Positions 23,385 to 33,268 of a stretch of DNA of 64,000 bases are shown here, in pieces. Each line of letters begins with the position of its first letter. Positions within the stretch are counted from its first letter, which is position 1. The position numbers and the translations under genes are program-made. The notes under the pieces are model-generated. The model was given only the letters and a program-made list of their open reading frames with translations, did not search any database and was not told the DNA's origin. Origin of the DNA: Dechloromonas sp. HYN0024 (GTDB lineage: Bacteria; Pseudomonadota; Gammaproteobacteria; Burkholderiales; Rhodocyclaceae); contig NZ_CP031842.1 of NCBI RefSeq assembly GCF_003441615.1, positions 762,501-826,500 on the forward strand, given 5' to 3'.

Positions 23385-23777
23385 TCATGCCTGTTCGGGG
23401 GCATCCAGCCACGAACGAGCTTCGCTGAGCGAAGCAAATATTTTTGTCGGATAGGCGTTCATCGATGATTCTGCATAGGCCGTCGCCAGGGCAGTGACGT
23501 CGGGGGATATGGTCACCACGGCAATCCTGATTTGCGGATTGGTGAATGATGCCCCCTTGTCCAGCACGGAGATGTCATCCACATCTTTCTGTGAGGACGA
23601 GATGTCGTCAATGGCAAGGAAGTCATTGATGACATAGCGCAGGTCATCAAAGCGAGGATTGCCTTCAACGTCGGTTACCGATTGGACCATGTCGGCGCTG
23701 GTAACGTGGCCAAAATAACGTTTTACGACGCCCCGTGGCTCCCAAATGATTTCGTAACTCACAACAATCCCATCCAA
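23385..23777 (-). CDS. Conserved hypothetical protein, SpoIIAA/STAS-like length
   Basis: A 130-residue soluble protein. The N-terminal part (VVSYEIIWEPRGVVKRYFGH, then VTSADMVQSVTDVEGNPRFD) and the C-terminal part (IFASLSEARSWL) resemble small single-domain proteins with a STAS/SpoIIAA-like alternating beta/alpha pattern, but I cannot confirm the family. The ATG at 23777 has no good ribosome binding site. A GTG at 23762 preceded by GGATGGG is an alternative start, giving VSYEIIWEPR at the N-terminus. No operon partner is evident. Confidence 0.65.
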   Translation of the reverse strand: MDGIVVSYEIIWEPRGVVKRYFGHVTSADMVQSVTDVEGNPRFDDLRYVINDFLAIDDISSSQKDVDDISVLDKGASFTNPQIRIAVVTISPDVTALATAYAESSMNAYPTKIFASLSEARSWLDAPEQA

Positions 23778-24068
23778 ACATATTTGTCAACAATGTAGCA
23801 TATATGACGATAGTGGTAAATATTGTTTTCGGGTGAATGGGGCAGGCAAGTGCCATTCAGGCCGAATAATGGCAATCCGGTTCAAAGTGATCTTGCGTCT
23901 CAATCGGGTTGCCACAGCTGCTGCTGATTTACTTGGCCGGGAGTTGGCTCGGTGTAGCGACAAAAGGGAGCTTGCCGTTCGGTGCGCCGGCTATCTTTGG
24001 TCGGCAATGTGGGGTCGGTGCCTGGGTGCCAGTTGGGCACCCGGCGGCGGGGTTTGGGAAACCGCGAC

Positions 24069-24143
24069 TGGTACCCCCAGGTGGAATCGAACCACCAATT
24101 CGCCCTTAGGAGGGGCGTGTTATATCCATTTAACTATGGAGGC
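24069..24143 (-). tRNA. tRNA-Arg (anticodon CCU)
   Basis: On the minus strand the sequence folds as a complete tRNA with encoded CCA. The acceptor stem GCCTCCA pairs with TGGGGGT (one G-U at each of two positions), the anticodon loop is CTCCTAA with anticodon CCT, and the T-arm loop is TTCGATT. It reads the rare AGG codon. This tRNA is a frequent integration site for mobile elements, but no repeated 3' end is seen nearby. The 290 bases between the preceding minus-strand gene and this tRNA (23778-24068) hold no supported gene. Confidence 0.95.
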
Positions 24144-24226
24144 ACTTTGGAGGGCGAATTGTACCGGCGAGAAAGGCGTTGTGATAGATTTCAAAAATAC
24201 AATATACCGAAAATAAGGAAATTGTC

Positions 24227-26272
24227 ATGTTCGTAGGCTTTGAGCGGCGTCCGATCGCTCAGCAACTGATTCTGGCAACGATTGCCGCCCTGATTGTTGT
24301 CTTCTCCATCCTTGCCCTGGTTGTCCAGAACCGGGCAGATAGTGCGGCTGTGACCGTGGCCGAGCGTAATCTCGAACATGAGGCCAAGCTGATGGCCGGC
24401 ATGCTGGATTCGATCTTTGACGCGGTCAAGGTGCGGGGTGAGGAGGAGTCACGTTATTTCAGCAAATTCATTGGTGCTTCTCCGGAGCCGGGGGCTGGTC
24501 TGGTCAAGACCGGCGCGATTGAGTTGCCGGTGGTCAAGGTCGGCAATGAAATCCTTAATGGCAATGACCGGCAACTCAAGGCCTTTCGCGATCTGACCGG
24601 GGACGATGCGGCTTTTCTGATCATTCGCGATAACAAGCTCTATCGCCTCGCCACGCTGTTGAAAGACAAGGATGGTAATAGCATGGCCGGCACCCAGATT
24701 CCTGATGCTGACCCGGTAGCCAAGGCGGTTCTGGCTGGAAAGGATTATCAGGGGTTGGCCATTCGCGGCGGAAAATACAATTTCAGCACTGTCAAGCTGC
24801 TCAAGGGGGCGGATGGCAAAGTTTGGGGGGCGCAGTCGGTGCGGATATCGCTCGACAACGATCTCAAACGCATACGTGATCAATTCGGGGGGCAGGTAGC
24901 CGGCAAGACGGGCTACGTGTATATCGTCCGACCGACCGACGAAAAAGCCATCGGAGAATTTGTCCTGCATCCCAAGTTGCAGGGAATGATGGTTGGCGAT
25001 GCTGATCTGCCGGCCGTCACCAAGACAGCCATTGCCGAACTTCTGGCGCGCAAGAGCGGACTCTCCCGTTATGTGATGACCGATGCGGCGGGTGGTGAGC
25101 GCGAAAAAATTGTCTACGGGGCCACGTCAGCCGGCTGGGGCTGGATGGTCGCCACGGGCAGCTGGCTCGACGAATATCTGGAAGAGAGCCATGCCCTGCG
25201 CAATCTGGTTATTTTGATCAGCATCGCCGCTGCTTTTGTCCTGGCCACGCTGGTCTATCTGCTGGTCAGCTTCCGTTTGCGTGGCTTGGCCGGAGTGGTC
25301 GAGGCGGCGACGCGGATCAGCGGGGGTGACCTGCGGATTGATGGGCGGCAGGCGAGTGAGGCCGGCAGCCGGAACGAAGTACATGTCATCGGTGCCGCCT
25401 TTGGGGTGATGGCGGAAAGCGTCCGCAGTCTGGTGCTTGGCGTTTCAGCCTCGTCGTCGCAGGTGGGGGCGTCGGCCGTTGAACTGCAGAATGCTGCCCG
25501 TTCGGCACTTGCTTCGGCTGAACAAGCGGCGTCGTCGGCGAGTGGTATAGCGGCGTCGATGGAGGAGTTGTCGGTCAGCATCACTCAGGTGGCCGAGAAC
25601 GCCAACCAGGCAGCGCAGATTTCGGAGAGCGCCAAGGAAGTGACCCAAACCGGACGTCAGGTGGTTTCCAGTACGGTTGTTGAACTTGAGCGCGTGGCCA
25701 GTGATATCAACGAATCGGCCAGCCTGATTGAATCGCTCGGTGAACGCTCGAAGCAGATTTCCAGTGTGGTCGGCGTGATTCGGGAAATTGCCGATCAGAC
25801 CAACCTGCTGGCGCTCAATGCCGCCATCGAGGCGGCACGGGCTGGCGAGCAGGGGCGTGGCTTTGCCGTCGTGGCCGACGAGGTACGCAAGCTGGCTGAG
25901 CGGACATCGCTATCTACACAGGAAATTACTTCTACCGTGTCAGCCATACTTGATGAAACCGGGCGGGCGGTGCAGCGCATGCAAAATGTCAGCGCCAACA
26001 TGAGCGAGAGTGTCGAGCTGGCCCGGCAGGCCGGCCAGTCGCTGCAAATCATCGATCAGCGGGCGCAGGAAACGGTGGAAGTGGTTCAGGGGATTGCCGA
26101 TACCACCCGCGAACAGAGCGCGGCCAGCCAGGAAGTTGCCCGTCTGGTAGAGCAGATTGCCCAGGCTGCCGATGGCAGCAACAGTCGTGCCGTTGAAAAC
26201 ACGGCGCGGGCAGAGAACCTGCAGCACATGGCGGCCAACTTGCAGGGGCAGTTGGCGCGCTTTACCACCTGA
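24227..26272 (+). CDS. Methyl-accepting chemotaxis protein
   Basis: A 681-residue transmembrane chemoreceptor. A signal-anchor helix (about 12-34, [20 protein letters not shown]) is followed by a large periplasmic region of about 280 residues with a Cache-type fold pattern (double or Cache_3-like) as the ligand sensor. A second membrane helix ([20 protein letters not shown], about residue 326), HAMP, and a long signalling coiled coil follow, with the conserved hairpin tip [25 protein letters not shown] precedes the ATG. No CheB/CheR-binding pentapeptide is seen at the end. The ligand cannot be told from sequence. A terminator follows, so the gene is monocistronic. Confidence 0.93.
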   Translation: MFVGFERRPIAQQLILATIAALIVVFSILALVVQNRADSAAVTVAERNLEHEAKLMAGMLDSIFDAVKVRGEEESRYFSKFIGASPEPGAGLVKTGAIELPVVKVGNEILNGNDRQLKAFRDLTGDDAAFLIIRDNKLYRLATLLKDKDGNSMAGTQIPDADPVAKAVLAGKDYQGLAIRGGKYNFSTVKLLKGADGKVWGAQSVRISLDNDLKRIRDQFGGQVAGKTGYVYIVRPTDEKAIGEFVLHPKLQGMMVGDADLPAVTKTAIAELLARKSGLSRYVMTDAAGGEREKIVYGATSAGWGWMVATGSWLDEYLEESHALRNLVILISIAAAFVLATLVYLLVSFRLRGLAGVVEAATRISGGDLRIDGRQASEAGSRNEVHVIGAAFGVMAESVRSLVLGVSASSSQVGASAVELQNAARSALASAEQAASSASGIAASMEELSVSITQVAENANQAAQISESAKEVTQTGRQVVSSTVVELERVASDINESASLIESLGERSKQISSVVGVIREIADQTNLLALNAAIEAARAGEQGRGFAVVADEVRKLAERTSLSTQEITSTVSAILDETGRAVQRMQNVSANMSESVELARQAGQSLQIIDQRAQETVEVVQGIADTTREQSAASQEVARLVEQIAQAADGSNSRAVENTARAENLQHMAANLQGQLARFTT

Positions 26273-26310
26273 TCGTCGCGCAAGCGGATAAAATGCGTTT
26301 CTTCCTAACG

Positions 26311-26335
26311 CGGCGCCCTGCGGGGCGCCGTTTTC
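26311..26335 (+). terminator. Intrinsic terminator after the chemoreceptor gene
   Basis: CGGCGCC (26311-26317) pairs with GGCGCCG (26324-26330), followed by TTTTC, just before the uup start. Confidence 0.75.
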
Positions 26336-26345
26336 ATTGCGACCA

Positions 26346-28286
26346 ATGCCCTATCTAAAACTTTCTTCTGCCTGCCTTGCCTACGGTCACGTGCCGCTTC
26401 TCGATCATGCCGACTTCCTGCTCGATCCGGGCGAAAGGGTGGCCCTGATTGGCCGCAACGGTACTGGCAAGTCCTCCCTGTTGGCGGCAATGGCGGCCGG
26501 CTCCGGGCGGGGGCGGCTGGATGATGGCGAGGTCTGGGCGCAGCCCGGTATACGCGTTGGCTACGTGCCGCAGGAGCCGCCTTTCGAGGCCGAGGCGACG
26601 GTTTTTGAGGCGGTCAGTTCCGGCATGGGCGAAAGTTCGGCACTGTTGGCCGAATATCATGAGGTATCGCACAAACTGGGCGAGGCCGATGCCGATCATG
26701 AGGTCCTCCTCGAACGCATGTCCGAGTTGCAGCATGAACTTGAAGCACGCGGTGCCTGGGCCTACGAGGCCCAAGCCGAGCGGGTTATCGAACGTTTCGG
26801 TCTTGACCCTGACGCCAAAGTCGGCAGCCTGTCCGGTGGCCAGAAAAAGCGCCTGGCCCTGGCCCAGGCCTTGGCTGTGGCGCCCGAGGTGCTGCTCCTC
26901 GACGAGCCGACCAATCACCTTGATATTGCGGCTATCGAATGGCTGGAAAACCTGCTCATTGAATCGGGTGTGACGCTGTTTTTCATCACCCACGACCGTT
27001 CCTTCCTCGACCGCGTGTGCACCCGCATCGTCGAACTGGATCGCGGCAAGCTGGTCAGTTTTCCCGGCAGCTTCAAGGAATACCAGTTGCGCAAGGAAGC
27101 CTTGTTGCATGAGGAGGGTCTGGCCAATGCCCGGGCCGACAAACTGCTCAAGGAAGAAGAAGTATGGATTCGCAAGGGCGTCGAGGCGCGGCGAACCCGT
27201 GCCGTGTTTCGCGTCCAGCGGCTCGACAAGCTGCGCGCCGAGCGTCAGGCCCGGCGCGAGCGGATGGGTAAGGTCAATCTGCAACTTGATTCCGGTGACA
27301 AGAGTGGCAAGCTGGTGGCCGAACTCGAGCACGTTTATAAATCCTATGGTCAGCGGGAAATCGTGCGCGACTTCTCGACGCGCATCCAGCGTGGTGACAA
27401 GATCTGCCTGATCGGACCCAACGGAGCTGGCAAGACCACGCTGCTCCGCCTCATCCTAGACGAAATCAAGCCGGATTCCGGCATCGTGCGTCAAGGGACG
27501 AAAATGGATATCGCCTATTTCGACCAGTTCCGCACCCAGCTCGACCCCAACTCAACACTCTCCGATGTCATTTCACCGGGTTCCGACTGGGTCGATATCG
27601 GCGGCGCCCGCAAGCACGTCATCGGCTATCTCGAAGATTTCCTGTTCGCCCCTGAACGCGCCCGCTCGCCGGTCAGCTCGCTCTCCGGTGGCGAACGTAA
27701 CCGCCTGCTGCTGGCCCGCCTGTTTGCCAAGCCGGCCAATGTGCTGGTCCTCGATGAGCCGACCAACGACCTCGATATCGAAACCCTCGAACTACTCGAA
27801 GAACTCCTGCAAACCTACGAAGGGACGCTGTTCCTGGTCAGCCACGACCGGACTTTCCTCGACAATGTGGTGACCCAGACCATCGCCGCCGAAGGCGATG
27901 GCACCTGGCAGGAATATGCCGGTGGCTACACCGACTGGGCAACCTACAAGGCCAGTGTCGCCAAGGATGTGCCGAAGGCCAGGGCCGAAGCCAAGCCGGT
28001 CGCCAAGTTGGCCGAGCCGGTCAAGGTGAGCGAACCGGTCAAGCCGAAGGGCGAAAAGCTGTCCTGGAAAGAACAGCGCGAGCTGGAGTCGCTACCGGCC
28101 AAGATTGCCGGGCTGGAGGCCGAGCAGGCCGAGTTGAGCCAACGCCTCGCCGATGCTTCGCTGTACCAGACCGATCCGGCCGCAGCGCAAAAGGCGTCTG
28201 ACCGTCTGGCTACCATTGATGATGAACTGATGGCCATGCTGGAGCGTTGGGAAGGGCTTGAAGCACGCGCCGGGAACCCGGCCTGA
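26346..28286 (+). CDS. uup: ABC-F family ATPase Uup
   Basis: A 646-residue soluble protein with two ABC cassettes and no membrane domain. The first has Walker A GRNGTGKSS, signature LSGGQKKRLALAQAL and Walker B VLLLDEPTNHLD. The second has GPNGAGKTT, LSGGERNRLLLARLF and VLVLDEPTNDLD. A linker rich in basic residues (about 235-310) and a C-terminal lysine/alanine/proline linker leading to a coiled coil (ELESLPAKIAGLEAEQAELS) are diagnostic of Uup. The protein acts on ribosomes or branched DNA. ATG at 26346 is preferred to an in-frame codon nine bases upstream. Confidence 0.93.
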   Translation: MPYLKLSSACLAYGHVPLLDHADFLLDPGERVALIGRNGTGKSSLLAAMAAGSGRGRLDDGEVWAQPGIRVGYVPQEPPFEAEATVFEAVSSGMGESSALLAEYHEVSHKLGEADADHEVLLERMSELQHELEARGAWAYEAQAERVIERFGLDPDAKVGSLSGGQKKRLALAQALAVAPEVLLLDEPTNHLDIAAIEWLENLLIESGVTLFFITHDRSFLDRVCTRIVELDRGKLVSFPGSFKEYQLRKEALLHEEGLANARADKLLKEEEVWIRKGVEARRTRAVFRVQRLDKLRAERQARRERMGKVNLQLDSGDKSGKLVAELEHVYKSYGQREIVRDFSTRIQRGDKICLIGPNGAGKTTLLRLILDEIKPDSGIVRQGTKMDIAYFDQFRTQLDPNSTLSDVISPGSDWVDIGGARKHVIGYLEDFLFAPERARSPVSSLSGGERNRLLLARLFAKPANVLVLDEPTNDLDIETLELLEELLQTYEGTLFLVSHDRTFLDNVVTQTIAAEGDGTWQEYAGGYTDWATYKASVAKDVPKARAEAKPVAKLAEPVKVSEPVKPKGEKLSWKEQRELESLPAKIAGLEAEQAELSQRLADASLYQTDPAAAQKASDRLATIDDELMAMLERWEGLEARAGNPA

Positions 28287-28322
28287 GGCTGGCGTTCCAA
28301 CGGTCCTTATGCGGGATAATTC

Positions 28323-29531
28323 ATGAACACAACGAATGCTGGCTGGCGTACGCCAACGATCATCCTGATTGCCGGTTGCGTGATCCTGACGCTGTCGATG
28401 GGCGTCCGCCATACGGCCGGACTCTTTCTGCAGCCGATGAGCACCGATCACGGCTGGACGCGTGAAACCTTCTCGTTCGCCTTTGCCCTGCAGAATTTGA
28501 TCTGGGGCCTCGGCTCACCGTTTGCCGGGGCCATTGCGGATCGCTTCGGGGCCGGGCGTACCTTGCTCGTCGCGGCGTCGCTCTATGTGCTCGGGCTAGT
28601 CCTCATGTCGCTTGCCCCGACGCCGCTGACCCTTGACCTGTCGGCCGGCCTGCTGATTGGCCTGGGGCTGTCGGGAAGTACCTTTCCGGTCATCATGGGG
28701 GTCATCGGCCGCCACACCACGCCGGAAAAGCGCAGTCTGGCCCTCGGTATCGCCAGTGCCGGCGGCTCTTTCGGCCAGTTTGCCGTACTCCCCATCGGCC
28801 AGATGCTGATTTCCACCTACGGCTGGCAAAGCGCGCTGGTCTTGCTGGCCTGCGGCGTCGGCCTGATTGCGCCGCTGGCCTATGCCATGGCTGATGGTCA
28901 CAAGCCGTCGGCCGGGTCCGGGCAGTCGGTGGTCGAGGCGCTGCATGAGGCGAGCCGCGAGCGTAGCTTTCACTACCTGTTCTGGGGCTATTTCGTCTGT
29001 GGCTTTCAGACCGCCTTCATCATGTTGCACCTGCCGTCCTATCTGGTCGACGCCGGCATGTCGGCCAATATCGGCATGACAGCGGTGGCGCTGATTGGTC
29101 TGTTCAATATCTTCGGCTCGTTCTTTTTTGGCTGGCGGGGCGGGAACTCAAGCAAGAAAAACCTGCTGGTGTGGATTTACGCCCTGCGCGCCGTGGCCAT
29201 TTTGATATTCATGCTGGTTCCCCTGTCGACCGCTGTCGCCTGGGCTTTCGCGGCAGTGATCGGCATCCTGTGGTTGGGTACCGTACCGTTGACTAACGGC
29301 CTGATCGCCCAGATTTTCGGGCTGCGCTACATGTCGATGCTGACCGGTGTGGTTTTTCTCGGGCACCAGCTGGGCAGCTTTCTCGGGGCCTGGATGGGGG
29401 GGCGTATTTTTGATGAAACCGGCTCTTACGCGCTCGCCTGGGCTATCTCCATCGGCTTGTCGGTGCTCGCTGCGATTTGCTCATGGCCGGTCAACGAGAA
29501 GCCGCTGGCACGGTTGGGGAAGGCAGCGTGA
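28323..29531 (+). CDS. MFS transporter, OFA-like
   Basis: A 402-residue inner-membrane carrier with about twelve helices. The first helix, followed by GVRHTAGLFLQPMSTDHGWT, and the segment LGSPFAGAIADRFGAGRTLL fit the monocarboxylate/oxalate-formate (OFA) side of the MFS. The substrate is not evident. Its stop overlaps the start of a tiny membrane protein gene, suggesting the two are translated together. Confidence 0.85.
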   Translation: MNTTNAGWRTPTIILIAGCVILTLSMGVRHTAGLFLQPMSTDHGWTRETFSFAFALQNLIWGLGSPFAGAIADRFGAGRTLLVAASLYVLGLVLMSLAPTPLTLDLSAGLLIGLGLSGSTFPVIMGVIGRHTTPEKRSLALGIASAGGSFGQFAVLPIGQMLISTYGWQSALVLLACGVGLIAPLAYAMADGHKPSAGSGQSVVEALHEASRERSFHYLFWGYFVCGFQTAFIMLHLPSYLVDAGMSANIGMTAVALIGLFNIFGSFFFGWRGGNSSKKNLLVWIYALRAVAILIFMLVPLSTAVAWAFAAVIGILWLGTVPLTNGLIAQIFGLRYMSMLTGVVFLGHQLGSFLGAWMGGRIFDETGSYALAWAISIGLSVLAAICSWPVNEKPLARLGKAA

Positions 29532-29662
29532 CATCAAACTGGTCGTGGTTCCTGCGGGGCGTTGCAGTCGCCCTGGTGCTGGTGCTGCTGGCCCTGATCT
29601 TTACCGCTTACCAGATGCCCGAATTGCTCCTTGACTGGGCCAATCTGCGTTATTGCGGCTAA
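29528..29662 (+). CDS. 44-residue single-pass membrane protein
   Basis: A short frame from GTG at 29528, overlapping the MFS stop (GTGA). It encodes MTSNWSWFLRGVAVALVLVL and continues with a hydrophobic segment and a short tail (DWANLRYCG). Translational coupling to a transporter and one clear membrane span suggest a small accessory subunit. No known family is recognised. Confidence 0.55.
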   Translation: MTSNWSWFLRGVAVALVLVLLALIFTAYQMPELLLDWANLRYCG

Positions 29663-30519
29663 CTGAGCGCCGCCTCGCCGTCAGCCTCGCGCGCCGGCAT
29701 CGGCAACAGGCCGAGGCGCTGGCGTACGGCCTCTGGCGTGATATTGAGCAGTTCGCCGATGTCATGATAGTCGTCGGGCAAGGCCGGATCTTCCCAGCTA
29801 TAGGACGAATGCCGGGCCAGGCGAACGGCCAGTGTGACATTGCGGACGCGTGGGTTGGCGGCGTTGTCCTCGTCCAGCAAATCGCGGAGTAATTCAGGCA
29901 GGTTCCAGACGCGACAGAGTTCCAGCTGGATTTCCTGGAAGGTGAAGCCCAGCGTCTGCCGTTGCGCCTCGGCGCTGCGCATCGTCGGGTTGGCCTTTTG
30001 CTGGTCGTGGATGGCGAGGCCGAGCTTGGGGGCGGAGCACCACACGAGAATTTCGGCGAGGTCATGCAGGAGGGCGGCAATGCGCACTTCTTCCATGGTC
30101 ACATCATGTCGCCAGATTGCCCAGTCCTGCGCGTAGTCGGCGGCACGCTGGGCGCGGCGAACGATTTGCAGGACGCCGAGCAAGGCATGCGGCCCTGCTT
30201 CCTTGATCTGGTCTTCAATGGTGAACAGTTCGCGGAAATGGTTGAAAAAGGGTTCGATGCCGGCCATGACAACGGAGCTGGCGATGGTCGTGATGTCGTG
30301 TTGCAGGGAGCGGCCGCGCATGGGCTGGGTGAAGGCCAGGACACGCACCGTCATGATCGGGTCCTGGAGGATCAGGCGGGCCAGTTCGCGGGCGTCGACC
30401 CGATCAAGGTCGGCGCGCATTTCCTCGATTCGCCGCTTGGTGACACGCAGGACAGGCAGACCGTTATTGCTGAAGAACAGTGACCAGGCATCAAGATCCG
30501 GTAGCGGGTGGTCGAGCAT
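29659..30519 (-). CDS. HDOD domain protein
   Basis: A 286-residue protein whose main part is an HDOD domain, a non-catalytic relative of HD phosphohydrolases used in signalling. The helical pattern (ELARLILQDPIMTVRVLAFT, then ITTIASSVVMAGIEPFFNHF) and the residual HD-like AALLHDLAEILVWC are visible. It starts at the ATG at 30519. The function is unknown; HDOD proteins often act in motility, c-di-GMP or stress signalling. A second HDOD protein lies 770 bases away, with a metallo-hydrolase between them. Confidence 0.85.
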   Translation of the reverse strand: MLDHPLPDLDAWSLFFSNNGLPVLRVTKRRIEEMRADLDRVDARELARLILQDPIMTVRVLAFTQPMRGRSLQHDITTIASSVVMAGIEPFFNHFRELFTIEDQIKEAGPHALLGVLQIVRRAQRAADYAQDWAIWRHDVTMEEVRIAALLHDLAEILVWCSAPKLGLAIHDQQKANPTMRSAEAQRQTLGFTFQEIQLELCRVWNLPELLRDLLDEDNAANPRVRNVTLAVRLARHSSYSWEDPALPDDYHDIGELLNITPEAVRQRLGLLPMPAREADGEAALS

Positions 30520-30642
30520 CGGTGTCAGGCTTTCGCGAAAAGAATGGTGAAGGCGCCGAAAGGAGTTTAAGGGGGCGCAGGGCGGTGGGCAAGCGGAACG
30601 GCATGCGATAATCCGGGCCGGTCAAATTATCCATTTTCTGCC

Positions 30643-31287
30643 ATGCGCTACGCCATCGTTCCGGTTACCCCCTTCGAGCAAAACTGCACTATTTTCTGGT
30701 GCGAGAACACCCGCCAGGCTGTGGTTGTCGATCCGGGTGGCGATATCGAGCGCATCATGCGTTTTCTGGCCGATGAACAGCTTGTTCTCGCCAAGATTCT
30801 CGTTACCCATGGCCATATCGACCATGCCGGCGGCGTCGCTGCACTTAGCGAAAAGAGCGGCATCACCGTTATCGAGGGGCCGCACGAGGAAGACCGTTTC
30901 TGGATTGAGGGCATGCCGCAGCAGAGCAAGATGTTCGGTTTTCCCAATGTGCGCAGCTTCGAGCCGACACGCTGGTTGAAGGATGGTGACAAGGTCGCTT
31001 TTGGCGAGATTGAACTCGATGTTCTGCACTGTCCGGGCCATACCCCTGGACATGTGGTTTTCTACCATGCGCCGAGCCACCTGGCCCAGGTTGGCGACGT
31101 GTTGTTCCAGGGCTCGATCGGCCGGACGGATTTCCCGCGCGGCGATCACGACACGCTACTACGTTCGATCAAGGAAAGACTCTTTCCTCTTGGTGACGGG
31201 GTCGATTTCATTCCCGGTCACGGGCCGATGTCGACCTTCGGCGAGGAGCGCAAGTACAACCCTTTCCTGAGCGGTCGCTTCGGCTGA
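30643..31287 (+). CDS. MBL-fold metallo-hydrolase (YcbL/glyoxalase II-like)
   Basis: A 214-residue metallo-beta-lactamase-fold hydrolase. The zinc motif THGHIDHAGG (about residues 57-66) is complete, a third His is in HCPGHTPGHVVF, and an Asp/His pair occurs at VGDVLF and IPGHGPMSTFGEER. The length and the final NPFLSGRFG fit the YcbL-type glyoxalase II group, which hydrolyses thioesters such as S-lactoylglutathione. The exact substrate is uncertain. Confidence 0.9.
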   Translation: MRYAIVPVTPFEQNCTIFWCENTRQAVVVDPGGDIERIMRFLADEQLVLAKILVTHGHIDHAGGVAALSEKSGITVIEGPHEEDRFWIEGMPQQSKMFGFPNVRSFEPTRWLKDGDKVAFGEIELDVLHCPGHTPGHVVFYHAPSHLAQVGDVLFQGSIGRTDFPRGDHDTLLRSIKERLFPLGDGVDFIPGHGPMSTFGEERKYNPFLSGRFG

Positions 31288-32463
31288 TCAGGTGGTATGG
31301 ATTTTCGAAGCCCAGCCATAGCCTTCGAGTTGGGCTTCAAAGAAATTGTCGGCATCGATGCCGAGCGCGGCAAGTCTTGCTGATGCCGTATTGAGATCGT
31401 GCTTGTCGATGGCCGTCACTGCGGCGAGCAGTTCGCCGAGTGAGCCCTTGTGTTCGAGCAGGGCGGTCCGGGTAACTTCCGGCAGCGGTAACTGTCGCAT
31501 GATTTCCGGCATGCTCATGCCGAGCAGGACATCGAGCAGTGAGAAGGTACCGACCATGAAGGCAGAATCTGCCAGATTCTCGACTGACGATGGCGGCGTG
31601 AGTTGCCCGGCCAGAAACTCGAAAAGATGTCCCCGGGCTGCGGCTTTCTGCAGCAGCGGATTGGGGTGCTGGCCATTGTTCGGGTCGGAAAAGACCAGTA
31701 ACTGGAGCCAGCGCTGCAATTGCCGGCGGCCGAGCAGGTTGATGGCCTGATTGAAACTGGTAATCGGACTGCCCGGCGACAGCGCCGCCGAATTGACCAG
31801 GCGAAGCAGGCTGTAGGCGAGTTTTGGTTCTTCCCGGAAGATGCTGTCGAGACAGTCGGTGTCGGCATCGTCAGCGATCAGGGTCAATAATTTGAGGAGC
31901 TTGAGCCGGGTGATGTCGGCTTTTGTATTCGGTGCTGAACGGGTTTGCAGGAATTCGCAGGTCGACAGGATGCAGGCATTGCTCAAAATCCAGTTGCGGT
32001 CGTTATGCGTGTGTACGTTGGTGGCCACCAGCTTGGTTCGGCTGGCCATCCCGATCAGGGTGTAGGGGGGCAGGCTTCGGGCATGGCCGCAATCAACCAG
32101 CAGGCAATCCCAGCCGCCCGGACTGGGCAGCTTGTGCTCCGGAGAGGCTTTCAGTCCGAGCTGACGGCCCTGCGCGCGCAGGGCCGCTTCAAGCTGGCTT
32201 AGTGCCTCGGTATCCTCGGGTTTGGGGTGGGCCGGAAAAACGGTGACTGAACGCCCGGTCAGCGTTCCCGCGTCGTATCCACCGCTGACCGCCGGCAGAA
32301 ACCAGGGATGACGCTGATCAAAGGTATCGAGCCGGGGCGATGAAAACAGCCGGAACAAGGTTTCGCTGTCGGGTGCCGTGGTTGCGAATTCAATGCGGTA
32401 GCCAGACCATGAGTCATCGGCCCCGAGTAGCGGATAAACGAAAACGGGTTCCGTGCCGGGCAT
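31288..32463 (-). CDS. EAL-like/HDOD signalling protein (YuxH-type)
   Basis: A 391-residue protein with an N-terminal domain reminiscent of a degenerate EAL fold (no E-A-L motif, so no c-di-GMP cleavage expected). A C-terminal HDOD domain follows (about residues 180-390: TRLKLLKLLTLIADDADTDC ... EPKLAYSLLRLVNSAALSPG). The YuxH arrangement, EAL-like plus HDOD, is common in betaproteobacteria. It converges directly with the metallo-hydrolase gene, with stops adjacent at 31287/31288. Its role is probably regulatory; the partner is not known. Confidence 0.85.
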   Translation of the reverse strand: MPGTEPVFVYPLLGADDSWSGYRIEFATTAPDSETLFRLFSSPRLDTFDQRHPWFLPAVSGGYDAGTLTGRSVTVFPAHPKPEDTEALSQLEAALRAQGRQLGLKASPEHKLPSPGGWDCLLVDCGHARSLPPYTLIGMASRTKLVATNVHTHNDRNWILSNACILSTCEFLQTRSAPNTKADITRLKLLKLLTLIADDADTDCLDSIFREEPKLAYSLLRLVNSAALSPGSPITSFNQAINLLGRRQLQRWLQLLVFSDPNNGQHPNPLLQKAAARGHLFEFLAGQLTPPSSVENLADSAFMVGTFSLLDVLLGMSMPEIMRQLPLPEVTRTALLEHKGSLGELLAAVTAIDKHDLNTASARLAALGIDADNFFEAQLEGYGWASKIHTT

Positions 32464-32591
32464 TGGTTTTTCTCTCGGTTGTTTTGCGCGATATTAGCAA
32501 ACTTGACAAAGTTGAACACAAACATCTGCGTCAGTCGTCATAATTAATTGCTCTCGTTAGTGGCATTTGGCCAGGGTCTTATAATCTGACC

Positions 32592-33209
32592 ATGTTCCCT
32601 GACTACTGGACCCAAGCTACCGCCGAGCTGGCCCGCCAGGATGCAGCGATGGCCGACCTGATCGCGCGCCATCCCGGCGTGTCGCTGGCTTCCCGCGGCG
32701 ACGCCTTCGGGACCTTGGCACGCTCCATCGTGGGCCAGCAGATTTCGGTCAAGGCGGCGGATGCGGTCTGGGGGCGATTTGCTGCGCAAGTTGGCGTCGT
32801 CTGTCCGTCACGCGTCGTCGAGTTGGGGGCGGGCGGGCTGGCCGGGTGTGGTCTTTCCCGGCGGAAAATTGAATATCTCTGCGATCTGGCCGGGCATTTT
32901 GCCAGCGGGCGGCTTGATCCGTCTGACTGGGTGCGCCGCGACGACGACTCGATCATCGCCGAACTGACCGCCGTGCGCGGCATCGGGCGGTGGACGGCCG
33001 AAATGTTCCTGATTTTCCACCAGTTGCGTCCGGATGTTTTTCCGCTTGACGACATCGGGCTCCAGCGCGCCGTATTTGCCCGCTATTTTTCCGGTGAAAA
33101 GCAGACGCGCCGAGGTCTCGCCGCGTTCGGCGAGCGTTGGCGTCCCTGGCGTTCGGTGGCTACCTGGTACCTTTGGCGCAGTCTCGATCCGGTGCCGGTC
33201 GAGTACTGA
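32592..33209 (+). CDS. alkA: DNA-3-methyladenine glycosylase, AlkA-like
   Basis: A 205-residue HhH-GPD superfamily base-excision repair glycosylase that removes alkylated bases. Visible are the early helix ([20 protein letters not shown]), the helix-hairpin-helix [19 protein letters not shown], and the catalytic aspartate in [13 protein letters not shown]. It lacks the N-terminal domain of E. coli AlkA, as is usual for the short bacterial form. It is followed by accA after about 60 bases. Confidence 0.88.
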   Translation: MFPDYWTQATAELARQDAAMADLIARHPGVSLASRGDAFGTLARSIVGQQISVKAADAVWGRFAAQVGVVCPSRVVELGAGGLAGCGLSRRKIEYLCDLAGHFASGRLDPSDWVRRDDDSIIAELTAVRGIGRWTAEMFLIFHQLRPDVFPLDDIGLQRAVFARYFSGEKQTRRGLAAFGERWRPWRSVATWYLWRSLDPVPVEY

Positions 33210-33268
33210 ATCGGTCGCCGTTCTGCCTTTGGGGTAAAATGCGCGCCAACTTAGTAAACGAGCAGTCC

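Noticed and set aside
23833..24216. Plus-strand frames overlapping tRNA-Arg
   Set aside because: The translations read through the tRNA (giving the familiar PGGIEPP-type artefact) and have no ribosome binding site or homology.
24069..24226. Integrated element at tRNA-Arg(CCU)
   Set aside because: No integrase and no duplicated tRNA 3' end were seen near it.
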